This document shows positions 6,866 to 15,399 of a stretch of DNA of 27,134 nt, one piece after another. Source of the stretch: Cryomorphaceae bacterium. GTDB lineage: Bacteria > Bacteroidota > Bacteroidia > Flavobacteriales > Schleiferiaceae. The translations under genes and the position numbers were made by a program. Every line of letters begins with the position of its first letter. Positions within the stretch are counted from its first letter, which is position 1. The stretch covers positions 1 through 27,134 of the forward strand of contig DLWR01000026.1 in assembly GCA_003444795.1 (NCBI GenBank). The letters run 5' to 3'. The notes under the pieces are model-generated. The model made no database searches. It saw only the letters and a list, made by a program, of their open reading frames with translations, and was not told the origin of the DNA.

Positions 6866-9545
6866 TGTCGTGGAGGAATGAATTGTGAGAGCGGAATTCC
6901 ACATCGTTCTTTTCACCGCTCAAGCCAGTTTTGCCCAAATTGGATTCCTTGGAATAAGCGGTAGGGGCCACATCCATGCCTTTGCGCGCATAGCTGGGGG
7001 TTTCCCAATCTTGCTCGGTCATGACCATGGCTTGGACATGCGTATTGAACGTGTGGTTGTAGTTCTGGAGATAGGCGCGACGCTCTGCCGCAATGCGGTT
7101 GAGCTTGTCGCGGCTAATGGGATCGTTCTCCGGATCCAGTTGAACAGGTCCTTTGGGGGCTGGTTCGACGACGCGCAATTCAAATTCGTCCGATTGGCTA
7201 GCATGCGAAACAGGGGATGCAGGTGATGCAGATTCTGCGGGCGAAGTGGGCAAAGCGGCCTCTGGGTTCAATGGGGCATTCGTCGCAGTAGGGCGAGTCT
7301 GAACCTCCCAATCCGCAGGTTTTTGAGCCAAGGTTTCTTCCGTCTCCGATACAGATACGGTTGAGGGTTCCACCTGATTGTCCTCTTCGACTTCCGCAGC
7401 GGGTTCATGGGCAACTGGCTCCAAAGGCGCCGCCTCAAAGGCAGGAGCTTCCATCGTTTCCGCAACAGGGACGTCTTCAGCTACTGGAGTAGTGGGTGCA
7501 GCCGAGGGACTTGGACCGAAGAGCTCCTCTTCCAAGGCGCGCAAATCATTCAAGTCATAGGAAGCTACTTCCCGGCGCTTGGGGCTTTCGTCTTGGGCGA
7601 AGACAGGGCCTTCTGCCACATCCAAATCTTGGGCCATCGGAGCTTCCTCAACCGCTGCTTTAGGGAGCTCTTGGAGTTGCATTTCGGGGTCAATGGCAGC
7701 GTCTTCCTCGGCGACGGGGTTCATTTCTTCTTGCGTAGCATCCGCGTGAAAGGGTTCGGCAAATGCTTGTGGCTCATCAGCAGAAAGGGATGGAATGAAC
7801 TCGTCCTCTGGTGCGTCATGGCTGAAGGCATCGAATTCTTCTGGGTACTCGAGGGTGAAGCCAGAATCGTCCTCGTCTTCATGGAGCTGGAACATGGTGG
7901 TTTCATCGGAGTCATCCCCCTCGTCTACCACCCCTGAAAGAGATTTCTCCACATCCCATTCAACATCGTGACTCATGTCAAAAGTGGGCATTTCATAGGC
8001 AGGACCCTCTTCGTCCAGATCTGAAGCAGACTCCGAGGAGATCTCCATTTCAACAACCACGGGTTCTTCCGCCAATGGCGTTTCCCAGGGGGCCACGTCT
8101 TCATTTTCCGCAACGGGTGTTTCCGTCCGAGTGCTCACCTCAAAGTTCAAGGCGTCTTCCTCTCCACAAGCAAGTTCATGTGGAGCAGATTCATCGAGCT
8201 CGGAATCCTCCATCGCTCCGACCAGGGGCTCTTCGCTATCTAAGGCATGCTCCGTAGCGAGGGGTGCTTCATCTTCATCCAGTTGATGGACAAGAGGGAG
8301 GTCTGCATTTTCTTGCTGGCTGGATTCCAGGGGTTGCTCTGCCGCAAAGCGGGCAGCGTTTAGGGCCTGTGCTTCAGGCTTGATGGCAGACTTTGGATCC
8401 TCGGGGAGCGGTTGGTCCACGATCGCTTGGAAGAGGTCGATTTGGCCAGGCAACGCATCAGACGCTTTGTGGGAAGTCGGGGCCTTGGGCACCTCGTTCA
8501 AGGGTTTTTCCTCGTCCAATTTGTAGACGACCGTCTCAGGTACCGCAGGAGTAATGGCGCCCACGGGATTGGTGGCGCTAAAACCTGTAGCGATGACGGT
8601 GACTTGAACGGCATCGCCCAAGTGCTCATCTTCGCCGATACCCATGATGATGTCCACTTGGCGGCCGGCCTGGTCTTGGATGTAGTCGTTGATTTCACCA
8701 ATTTCATCAAAGGTGATTTCGTGCTGTCCGCTTCCAGAAACAATGAGTAAGAGTACGTGGCGCGCTCCGTGAATATGGTTGTCGTTGAGCAAGGGAGAAT
8801 CGAGCGCCTCCTGGACGGCTGTCATGGCGCGTTCGGGGCCGCTGGCCTTGGCTGAACCCATAATAGCCGTACCGGAATTATGCAGTACGGTGCGGGCATC
8901 GCGCAAGTCAATATTGACGTTGTAGTGGTGCGTGATGACCTCGGCGATACCCTTGGCAGCCGTCGCGAGGACCTCGTCCGCCTTGTTGAACCCTGCTTTG
9001 AAGCCTAGGTTGCCGTAGACTTCGCGGAGTTTGTTGTTGTTGATGACGATCAAGGAGTCAACCTGCTCTTTGAGTTTTTCTACACCAGCCTCCGCTTGAC
9101 GTTGGCGCAATCCGCCTTCAAAAGCAAAAGGTGCGGTCACGATACCCACGGTCAGAATGCCCAATTCTTTGGCGGCTTTTGCAATCACAGGAGCGGCTCC
9201 TGTACCGGTGCCACCGCCCATTCCGGCGGTGATGAAGACCATTTTGGTCTGGTTTTCCAACATGCGCTGGACGGTATCGTAGCTCTCTAAAGCCGCTTTT
9301 TCCCCGATCTCTGGGTTGGCTCCGGCGCCTAATCCCTCCGTCAGCGTAGCGCCTAATTGCACTTTGTTTTCCACGGGGCTGTGTGCCAAGGCTTGGGCAT
9401 CCGTATTGCAGACAATGAAGTCTACGCCCCGAATGCCTTGCAATTTCATGTAGTTGACTGCGTTGGAACCGCCGCCGCCTACACCAATCACCTTGATGAC
9501 AGAAGACCTGTGTTTGGGTAAATCAAAATCTAACGTATCGCTCAT
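6855..9545 (-). CDS. ftsZ: Cell division GTPase FtsZ with an extra-long acidic linker
   Basis: FtsZ polymerises at mid-cell into the Z-ring. The GTPase core (about residues 15-322) has [10 protein letters not shown] (21-30), the tubulin signature GGGTGTG (110-116) and the T7 loop N211-I-D213-L-R-D216 that completes the active site of the next subunit. After residue about 325 comes a linker of about 470 residues rich in Glu, Asp, Ala, Pro and Ser with no predicted fold. The end returns to conserved Bacteroidota sequence: a basic helix ([18 protein letters not shown]), [10 protein letters not shown], and the final [12 protein letters not shown], expected to bind FtsA. The total of 896 residues is longer than the roughly 600-700 I recall for relatives. 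The ATG at 9545 ([11 protein letters not shown]) fits the family start; a start 8 codons earlier would overlap ftsA. Confidence 0.97.
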   Translation of the reverse strand: MSDTLDFDLPKHRSSVIKVIGVGGGGSNAVNYMKLQGIRGVDFIVCNTDAQALAHSPVENKVQLGATLTEGLGAGANPEIGEKAALESYDTVQRMLENQTKMVFITAGMGGGTGTGAAPVIAKAAKELGILTVGIVTAPFAFEGGLRQRQAEAGVEKLKEQVDSLIVINNNKLREVYGNLGFKAGFNKADEVLATAAKGIAEVITHHYNVNIDLRDARTVLHNSGTAIMGSAKASGPERAMTAVQEALDSPLLNDNHIHGARHVLLLIVSGSGQHEITFDEIGEINDYIQDQAGRQVDIIMGIGEDEHLGDAVQVTVIATGFSATNPVGAITPAVPETVVYKLDEEKPLNEVPKAPTSHKASDALPGQIDLFQAIVDQPLPEDPKSAIKPEAQALNAARFAAEQPLESSQQENADLPLVHQLDEDEAPLATEHALDSEEPLVGAMEDSELDESAPHELACGEEDALNFEVSTRTETPVAENEDVAPWETPLAEEPVVVEMEISSESASDLDEEGPAYEMPTFDMSHDVEWDVEKSLSGVVDEGDDSDETTMFQLHEDEDDSGFTLEYPEEFDAFSHDAPEDEFIPSLSADEPQAFAEPFHADATQEEMNPVAEEDAAIDPEMQLQELPKAAVEEAPMAQDLDVAEGPVFAQDESPKRREVASYDLNDLRALEEELFGPSPSAAPTTPVAEDVPVAETMEAPAFEAAPLEPVAHEPAAEVEEDNQVEPSTVSVSETEETLAQKPADWEVQTRPTATNAPLNPEAALPTSPAESASPASPVSHASQSDEFELRVVEPAPKGPVQLDPENDPISRDKLNRIAAERRAYLQNYNHTFNTHVQAMVMTEQDWETPSYARKGMDVAPTAYSKESNLGKTGLSGEKNDVEFRSHNSFLHDNVD

Positions 9546-9558
9546 GAGTGGGCTCCGA

Positions 9559-11052
9559 TCATTCGTCAATTAGGTCAATAAACTTGTCGGCCCATTTCTT
9601 GAACCAATTGCCTTGGTTCGGGCTGGTAGCGATGGGCTGTTTTTCTTCGGGGGTTTCACTGAAAGAAGCCTCCACGAGGTCCTCTTCGGTTGCTTCTTGG
9701 GGACCGTCTAGGAAGTGATCAAAGGCCGATTCGTCCACTTCGCTCTCTTCGAGTGCAGGTGCTTCCGAATGCGTTTCCGCTACCTCCGCCTCAACAGGGG
9801 ATTCCCATGCGGCCGCTTCTTCTTGGGAAAGTGCGACTTTCAAATCGTTGGTCTCTTCCTCGGGAATCTCCACAAAATCGATGGCCTTTCGGCTGTTCAG
9901 CCCTTGCATCAGCAGGCCTACTGCAGTGGAATAAATGGGGGAATTCAGGGGGTTGGTGGCCTCCAGAGACGCCAGGTGCTCATTGGGATACCCTACGCGG
10001 GTGTCCAATCCCGTCAAGTACTCCACCAATTGCTTGATGTGCTTGAGCTGGCTACCACCACCTGTGATGACGACCCCAGCGATCAGCTTCTTGGAGGGCT
10101 GGTCGTAGCCGTAGTTCTTGATTTCAGTAAACACGGCATTGATAATTTCCGTGCAACGCGCATGGATGATGCGGCTGAGGTTCTTCAAGCTGATTTCCTT
10201 GGGTTCACGGCCGCGCAAGCCGGGTATTGCCACAATTTCATTCTCCTTGTTTTCACCGGGCCAAGCACTGCCAAAACGCATTTTCAAGGTCTCGGCCTGC
10301 TTTTCAATGATGCTACAGCCCTCCTTGATATCGCTGGTGATGATGTTGCCGCCATGGGGGATTACTGCGGTGTGGCGAATGATGCCATCCTTGAAGATGG
10401 CTACATCGGTGGTGCCGCCGCCAATATCCACCAGCACGACACCCGCTTCTTTTTCCTCTTGGCTCAAGACTGCATCGGCACTGGCCAATGGCTCCAGATT
10501 CACGGTGTGCAGGTCCAAATTGGCACTCTTCACACAACGCGCAATGTTTTTAATGCTCGTAAGCTGGCCCACCACGATGTGGAAGGATGCTTCAAGTCGG
10601 CCACCGTACATGCCACGAGGCTCCTTGATGTCCCCTTGGCCATCCACTTTGTATTCTTGGGGTAGGACGTGGATGATTTCCTCGCCGGGCATCATCGCGA
10701 GTTTGTGGACGTTTTCTGTGAGGCGGTCCAAATCAGCATCCTCAATCACCTCCTCTGCGTCTTCACGGGTGATGTAATCCGAATGCTGTAAGCTGCGAAT
10801 GTGTTGACCGGCAATGCCTACCGCCACCGACTTGATGGATAGACCCGCGCTTTGTTCGGCCATCTCAACGGCCTTTTCGATGGACTCAATGGTCTGGGTA
10901 ATGTTCACCACTACGCCGCGCTGTACGCCCAAGCTAGGTGCCGTGCCGTGGCCAATGATTTCAATTTTCCCAAACTCGTTGTGGCGTCCAATCAAGGCAA
11001 CAATCTTGGTGGTTCCGATGTCTAATCCGACAGCTATGCGGTTGGTTTTCAT
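9559..11052 (-). CDS. ftsA: Cell division protein FtsA
   Basis: FtsA is the actin-like ATPase that ties FtsZ filaments to the membrane and recruits the rest of the divisome. The 497-residue protein has phosphate-1 motif DIGTTK (11-16), the FtsA-specific 1C region (about 85-160), phosphate-2 motif DIGGGTTD (209-216) and adenosine motif ITGGGSQ (329-335). From about 400 to 480 runs an acidic low-complexity linker similar in composition to the FtsZ linker. The protein ends in an amphipathic helix, NWFKKWADKFIDLIDE (482-497), the expected membrane anchor. The ATG at 11052 gives MKTNRIAVGLDIG; an upstream start 7 codons earlier would overlap the ftsQ stop. It begins 4 bp after ftsQ ends, and ftsZ begins 13 bp after it. 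Confidence 0.97.
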   Translation of the reverse strand: MKTNRIAVGLDIGTTKIVALIGRHNEFGKIEIIGHGTAPSLGVQRGVVVNITQTIESIEKAVEMAEQSAGLSIKSVAVGIAGQHIRSLQHSDYITREDAEEVIEDADLDRLTENVHKLAMMPGEEIIHVLPQEYKVDGQGDIKEPRGMYGGRLEASFHIVVGQLTSIKNIARCVKSANLDLHTVNLEPLASADAVLSQEEKEAGVVLVDIGGGTTDVAIFKDGIIRHTAVIPHGGNIITSDIKEGCSIIEKQAETLKMRFGSAWPGENKENEIVAIPGLRGREPKEISLKNLSRIIHARCTEIINAVFTEIKNYGYDQPSKKLIAGVVITGGGSQLKHIKQLVEYLTGLDTRVGYPNEHLASLEATNPLNSPIYSTAVGLLMQGLNSRKAIDFVEIPEEETNDLKVALSQEEAAAWESPVEAEVAETHSEAPALEESEVDESAFDHFLDGPQEATEEDLVEASFSETPEEKQPIATSPNQGNWFKKWADKFIDLIDE

Positions 11053-11056
11053 CTCT

Positions 11057-11794
11057 CTAGTCGTTAAATCCATATACTACTTGGCCCGCGTAGCGAACGT
11101 CCATCCATTGCAGGCTGTCCAGTGATTTCTTCTGGAGCAATTGCGCATAGAGGGCGTGTGCTTTGTGGGCTTTGTCTTCAAATTCATTGGGCCATCCCCA
11201 CTCAATGTGGTGTGGGTGCCATGCAGGGTAGGCGGTGTAGTTTCCTTTCTCGTTCCGAGCCAATGCAGACCAGCCTCCGGGAAAGGCGGGATGTTGGGCC
11301 GCTTGGTCCAAAAGACGCAAGGCTTTCACGCGTTGTGTGGAGTCCGAAACGCCAGATAGAACGGGCACAGCCGCGGATGCATGCGCAGAAAGGGGGAACA
11401 ACTACCCCTCTTGGTCGACATACATCATTTCTAAATCGTTGATCACGCGTGCTTTGGCTTCTTTTTGGACAATTTCGATCCGGACCACTCCTTCCCATGT
11501 TGAAAATACCTCTGCGCCCAGCACCAGCGGGTGTTTGCGGAGATTTTCTTCTAACATTGGAATGTTGATTTCTTTGCGAGAAACACTGTCCCAAGGGGCG
11601 CCTGCTTGTGCCAGCACGTCGGCCAGGTCCTCTTCGATCAAAAAGGCTTGATTATCAGGATTTTGAATTGTCAAAACATAGCCTTTCAAGGGTCGGCTTT
11701 CACGCAAATTTTGGCTGCTGATCAAGGCCAAAGCGCCACCCACCAGAACGATGAGCCATGTGAAGAGGATGCCTATGCGCTTAAGCCAGGTCAT
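11057..11794 (-). pseudogene. ftsQ: FtsQ, interrupted by an in-frame TAG at codon 131
   Basis: Position between murC and ftsA, size (245 codons if read through) and layout identify the bitopic divisome protein FtsQ. A short cytoplasmic start (MTWLKR) leads to a membrane helix (about 8-26), a POTRA-like domain (about 37-110) and the beta domain. The frame is broken by TAG at 11402-11404. Upstream ends ...MYVDQEG and downstream continues in the same frame LFPLSAHASAAVPVLSG, as expected for the VD..G..(M/F)PLS segment of Bacteroidota FtsQ, where Tyr (TAC/TAT) would fit at the stop. One base change explains it; there is no frameshift. The truncated 130-residue product keeps helix and POTRA but loses most of the beta domain that contacts FtsB/FtsL in model species. 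The ATGA overlap with murC and the 4 bp gap to ftsA are intact. Sequencing error or readthrough remain possible. Confidence 0.85.
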
Positions 11795-13113
11795 AGGGCA
11801 GCATTTTTAAGGGCCAGAAAGACCTGTGGAACCAAGCGATCAATGTCTCCTGCGCCGACAGTGACTTTTACGCGTTCGGGGCGCTGCGCCAGCCATGCGG
11901 CACCTTCCTCGTAAGAAAGTACGGTGGCACCGGGAATGCCCTGGGCAAGCACCTCGGAGGTGACTCCAGGCAAGGCCACTTCGCGCGCCGGATAGATGGG
12001 CAAGAGGCCCACAACGTCTGCCCCTTTGAGCTCTTCTTTGAATCCCTCTAGAAAGTCTCTGGTTCGAGAAAACAAGTGCGGCTGAAATAAAACGGCTACG
12101 GAACGCTCCGGATACAGACTGCGCACGGCTTGGAGTAAGCGCTTGATCTCAGTGGGGTGGTGAGCATAGTCGTCGATAAAGACCTGATGATCAGATTCAA
12201 AGACGCGCTCAAATCGACGCTGAACCCCCTTGAAGGTGGAAATCCCCTTGGCTATTTGGGCCATGGAAAGTCCTGCGTGTCGAGCCAGGCAGGCGGCTGC
12301 AACGGCATTTTCGATGTTGTGCAATCCGGGCAAGCCCGCTGTAATGCCCTCCATCCGCTCTTCGCCAAGCACCAGTGTAAATACTTGACGTCCGTCGACG
12401 GTGCGAATATCCTCCGCTCGGAAGCCTTCATCCTCCAAGCCATAGGCGCTGCCCCCCGCAATGTTGGCCTGGGCACTTCGGTAAATGGTTTGGCATTGGT
12501 GGGCAAAGTCTGAAAAGGCAGAACGCACATGATCGGCCTCCCCGTAGATGTCCAAGTGATCGGCATCCGTAGAGGTGATGGCGGCTACCTCGGGATGCAA
12601 GTGCAAGAAGGAGCGGTCAAATTCATCCGCTTCGACCACGGTAATTTCAGCCGGGCCGGGTAAGAAATTGCTCTTCAAGTTGCTGGAGATGCCTCCCAAA
12701 AAGGCTTGGACGGGGACACCCGCTTGGTAGATCATCCACGCGAGCATGGACGATGTGGTAGTCTTCCCGTGGGTACCCGCTACTGCCAAGCAGCGGCCCG
12801 AATTGGCGATGCGCCCCAAAAGTTCTGCACGCTTTAGCACGGTTCGATGGGAGGCTTTTGCGGCCTGCAACTGGGCATGGCGAGGAGGGATGGCGGGGGT
12901 GTAAACCACCCAAGCGTCAGCAGGCACATCCCAATCTTCGATCGCCTCAGAATAGCGAATGGCCGCTCCCTCATGGGCCAAGGCCTCGATTAGGGTGCTT
13001 GGCGTTTTGTCGTAGCCGCTGACAGATAAGCCTTGCGCCATCGCCCAACGGGCCAAAGAGGACATTCCAATGCCTCCAATTCCGATGAAGTCGATGTGCT
13101 TCACGCCTTCCAT
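11791..13113 (-). CDS. murC: UDP-N-acetylmuramate--L-alanine ligase MurC
   Basis: MurC adds L-alanine to UDP-MurNAc, the first amino-acid step of peptidoglycan stem-peptide synthesis, in the cytoplasm. The 440-residue protein has the N-terminal Rossmann motif GIGGIGMSSLA (about 11-21), the Mur-ligase P-loop GTHGKTTT (113-120), EADEFDRSF, the segment HNIENAVAA and the C-terminal domain with DDYAHHPTEI and LFQPHLFSRT, all typical of MurC. I choose the ATG at 13113, which overlaps the murG stop by 13 bp; a GTG two codons earlier (13119) is a possible alternative. The 3' end overlaps ftsQ as ATGA, suggesting translational coupling. Confidence 0.97.
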   Translation of the reverse strand: MEGVKHIDFIGIGGIGMSSLARWAMAQGLSVSGYDKTPSTLIEALAHEGAAIRYSEAIEDWDVPADAWVVYTPAIPPRHAQLQAAKASHRTVLKRAELLGRIANSGRCLAVAGTHGKTTTSSMLAWMIYQAGVPVQAFLGGISSNLKSNFLPGPAEITVVEADEFDRSFLHLHPEVAAITSTDADHLDIYGEADHVRSAFSDFAHQCQTIYRSAQANIAGGSAYGLEDEGFRAEDIRTVDGRQVFTLVLGEERMEGITAGLPGLHNIENAVAAACLARHAGLSMAQIAKGISTFKGVQRRFERVFESDHQVFIDDYAHHPTEIKRLLQAVRSLYPERSVAVLFQPHLFSRTRDFLEGFKEELKGADVVGLLPIYPAREVALPGVTSEVLAQGIPGATVLSYEEGAAWLAQRPERVKVTVGAGDIDRLVPQVFLALKNAAL

Positions 13114-14219
13114 GACCACAAGGATTGAAGGTGATCAACAATGTCAGACGCGGCGTTAGGCTGGGCCAGTGACCGGGCGCCATCGCGCAGAGTTTCCAGC
13201 TTCTCGCCATGGTGCAAATACTCCTCTACGGTTTGGGCCAACTTGACGAAGGCCTCCGATTCTGGCAGGTGAAGTGCTGCACCGCGCTCATGTAAGCTCA
13301 GGGCATTGTGCGTTTGGTGATCCTCAGCGACGTTGGGCGATGGAATAAGGATGGAAGCCATGCCCGCGCAGCAGAGTTCGGAAAGGGTTCCTGCCCCTGC
13401 ACGGGACACCACCAAATCCGCCGCCGTATACGCCAAGACCATATCGTCCAAAAAGGCTTGAATACGTCGCCCAGGAACCTCACCCAGCCGAGCCTCCAGG
13501 GCGTCCACATAAAATTTTCCGCATTGCCAGAGCACTTGATGCCCGCTATCACGCCATCCCGCTTCTGCCGCTTCGACGGCCTGGTTGATGGCGCGCGCGC
13601 CCTGGCTACCTCCCAGCACCAAAATCAAGGCCTTCCCCGCGTCAAAGCCCAGCTGTTCTTTGGCCGCGCGGCGCGCCTCCTCTGAAATCCGCGGCATCCC
13701 AGCAATTGCGGGCCGCACGGGGTTGCCAGTTTGGTGGGTGGTAGCGGCTGGAAAGACGGATTCCATACCCGGATAGGCCGTGCAAATGGCTTTTGCTCGG
13801 CGGCTGACCAGTCGATTGGTCCAACCGGCAAAGGAATTTTGCTCCTGAATCAGGGTGGGGATTCCCATGCGCTGGGCCACATAGAGGGTGGGTCCGCTCA
13901 CATAGCCGCCCGTTCCGATAACGGCATGGGGCTGCCAGGTGCGCAAGTGCTGCCGGACCAGGCGAAGGCTCTTCCAAATTTTTAGAGGAAGGCCAAAGTT
14001 TTTGTGGAGGGCGCTGCGTTGAAATCCCGCGATGGGGATGCCGGCGATGGGATAGCCTGCGGCGGGAACGCGCTCCATTTCCATGCGGCCTTGAGCCCCA
14101 ATGAAGCGAATTTCGGCCTCCGGATAGCGGCGCTGCACTTCCTGAGCGATGCTTACCGCAGGAAAAATGTGGCCGCCAGTTCCGCCACCGCTGATGACTA
14201 TGCGAAGCGGATTAGGCAT
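13101..14219 (-). CDS. murG: UDP-GlcNAc--lipid I GlcNAc transferase MurG
   Basis: MurG transfers GlcNAc from UDP-GlcNAc to lipid I, making lipid II on the inner face of the membrane. The 372-residue protein is a GT-B fold glycosyltransferase: N-terminal glycine-rich loop GGGTGGH (11-17), GTGGYVSGP, QEQNSFAGWTN, and in the second half LGGSQGARAINQ and SRAGAGTLSEL with the nucleotide-binding PSPNVAEDHQTHNA. All are MurG hallmarks. The ATG at 14219 (MPNPLRIVISGGGTGG) overlaps the ftsW stop by 8 bp; the frame runs open to 14291, but the added residues have no family character. It is followed by murC with an overlap. Confidence 0.97.
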   Translation of the reverse strand: MPNPLRIVISGGGTGGHIFPAVSIAQEVQRRYPEAEIRFIGAQGRMEMERVPAAGYPIAGIPIAGFQRSALHKNFGLPLKIWKSLRLVRQHLRTWQPHAVIGTGGYVSGPTLYVAQRMGIPTLIQEQNSFAGWTNRLVSRRAKAICTAYPGMESVFPAATTHQTGNPVRPAIAGMPRISEEARRAAKEQLGFDAGKALILVLGGSQGARAINQAVEAAEAGWRDSGHQVLWQCGKFYVDALEARLGEVPGRRIQAFLDDMVLAYTAADLVVSRAGAGTLSELCCAGMASILIPSPNVAEDHQTHNALSLHERGAALHLPESEAFVKLAQTVEEYLHHGEKLETLRDGARSLAQPNAASDIVDHLQSLWSWKA

Positions 14220-15384
14220 CTTCCAAGGCGTTGAGAGATTCGAGTTCGGCTGCATTGGCGGCATCCATATCCGCGTCCATAGTTTCGCCATCCCCGCGGC
14301 CGCGGCTAACGGCTAGGATGATGCCAATCGCCAAGCAGGTCATCCAAATGGAGGAGCCTCCGGCACTAACGAGGGGTAGGGTTTGGCCCGTAACGGGAAA
14401 GAGGTGGACGGCCACCGCCATGTTGATCATCGCTTGGAGCGAAATGGAAAAACTGAGGGCAATGACCACCAGTCGGCCAAACAAATCATGCGCCCGCCGC
14501 GCCACGCGAACCGAGGCAAGCATGAACCAGAGGTACATGAGCAAAACAGTGGTGCCCCCGAGCAGCCCATATTCCTCGACAATGGTGGCATAAATGAAGT
14601 CAGAATTGTTTTGTGGCAGGAAGTGCTTGTGCAAGCCACGGCCAGGCCCCATGCCTTTGACGCCGCCTTCGGCAATGGCGGTCATCGCCAGGGTGGTCTG
14701 GTAGTTGTCGTCTTCGTCCCCGCCGACAAAGAAGGTTTCAATGCGCTGGAACCAGGTATCGACGCGGTTTGGCATGGCTTCGGGGAAGGCCTTAGCGACG
14801 TTTACAAAGAGAACTAAAAAGACCACGCCGGCTGCAAAGATTTTCGCAATGTGCTTAAGAGGGTATCCGCCAATGGCGAGCAAAATCATGCTGTTCAAGA
14901 AGATCAAAGCGGTGGTAGAGAAATTCGCGGGCAGAACCAAAATGCAAACGACGACTATGGGCCAAAGCAGGGTTCGGAACGACGGATAAAATTCCCAGGG
15001 GCCCTCTTTTTTGGCGAGCTTTCGGGCCAAATAGACCAAGAGCGCCACCGAGGCCAATGCCGAGGGCTGAAACGACATGCCAAAGACATAAATCCAGCGA
15101 GCAGCATTGGCGCCACCAATGGTTTGACCCTGCGCTATCGTAAACACCAACATTCCGACCGAAATCCAGAGCAGCAAAGCAGATAACGGACCAAAGAAGC
15201 GGTAGGGAACCCGGTGTACCCCAATGGCGATGATGAGTCCTAGGCAGATGTGTGCAGCGTGCATTTGTATGCTCGAACTGGCACTAAATACGGGCAAGAA
15301 CGAAAACACCGCCAAGAGCAACGTGATCATCCAGATCTGCGTGCTGCCTTGGAAATAGGTGGTGAAGCGTTCCATGGGGTTCAT
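14212..15384 (-). CDS. ftsW: SEDS-family septal peptidoglycan polymerase FtsW
   Basis: FtsW polymerises glycan strands from lipid II at the septum together with its partner transpeptidase FtsI, which is encoded upstream in the same operon. The 390-residue protein has about ten hydrophobic segments and SEDS signatures: GANAARWIYVFGMSFQPSALA (split here into its two parts around residues 91-110), GVKGMGPGRG, and SDFIYATIVEEYG (261-273) containing the conserved aspartate of the active site, then PVTGQTLPLVSAGGSS. LPANFSTT stands where many phyla have a PDxGT motif; I take this as a lineage variant rather than a defect. The C-terminus has a cytoplasmic acidic tail of about 30 residues. Two start codons (15384 and, three codons later, MERF) are equally possible. 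It begins 15 bp after murD. Confidence 0.95.
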   Translation of the reverse strand: MNPMERFTTYFQGSTQIWMITLLLAVFSFLPVFSASSSIQMHAAHICLGLIIAIGVHRVPYRFFGPLSALLLWISVGMLVFTIAQGQTIGGANAARWIYVFGMSFQPSALASVALLVYLARKLAKKEGPWEFYPSFRTLLWPIVVVCILVLPANFSTTALIFLNSMILLAIGGYPLKHIAKIFAAGVVFLVLFVNVAKAFPEAMPNRVDTWFQRIETFFVGGDEDDNYQTTLAMTAIAEGGVKGMGPGRGLHKHFLPQNNSDFIYATIVEEYGLLGGTTVLLMYLWFMLASVRVARRAHDLFGRLVVIALSFSISLQAMINMAVAVHLFPVTGQTLPLVSAGGSSIWMTCLAIGIILAVSRGRGDGETMDADMDAANAAELESLNALEDA

Positions 15385-15399
15385 TGCAGTGGGCGCGGC

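Noticed and set aside
9546..9569. Earlier ftsZ start eight codons upstream
   Set aside because: It would overlap the ftsA end and add residues absent from the usual family start; [11 protein letters not shown] at 9545 fits the family.
9715..10665. Long open reading frame of 316 codons on the plus strand
   Set aside because: It lies antisense to ftsA, whose ATPase motifs are intact across the region; the antisense protein has no recognisable domain and is a codon-usage shadow.
11057..11401. A separate small gene of 114 codons starting with TTG right after a stop
   Set aside because: It is in the same frame as the upstream half and continues FtsQ sequence, so it is the 3' part of ftsQ rather than an independent gene.
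11402..11404. Reassigned TAG codon (recoded genome or pyrrolysine)
   Set aside because: TAG ends at least six genes in this window at their expected lengths, so a general recoding is unlikely.
14427..14675. Alternative minus-strand frame of 82 codons inside ftsW
   Set aside because: ftsW is continuous and conserved here; the overlapping frame has no start context or similarity.
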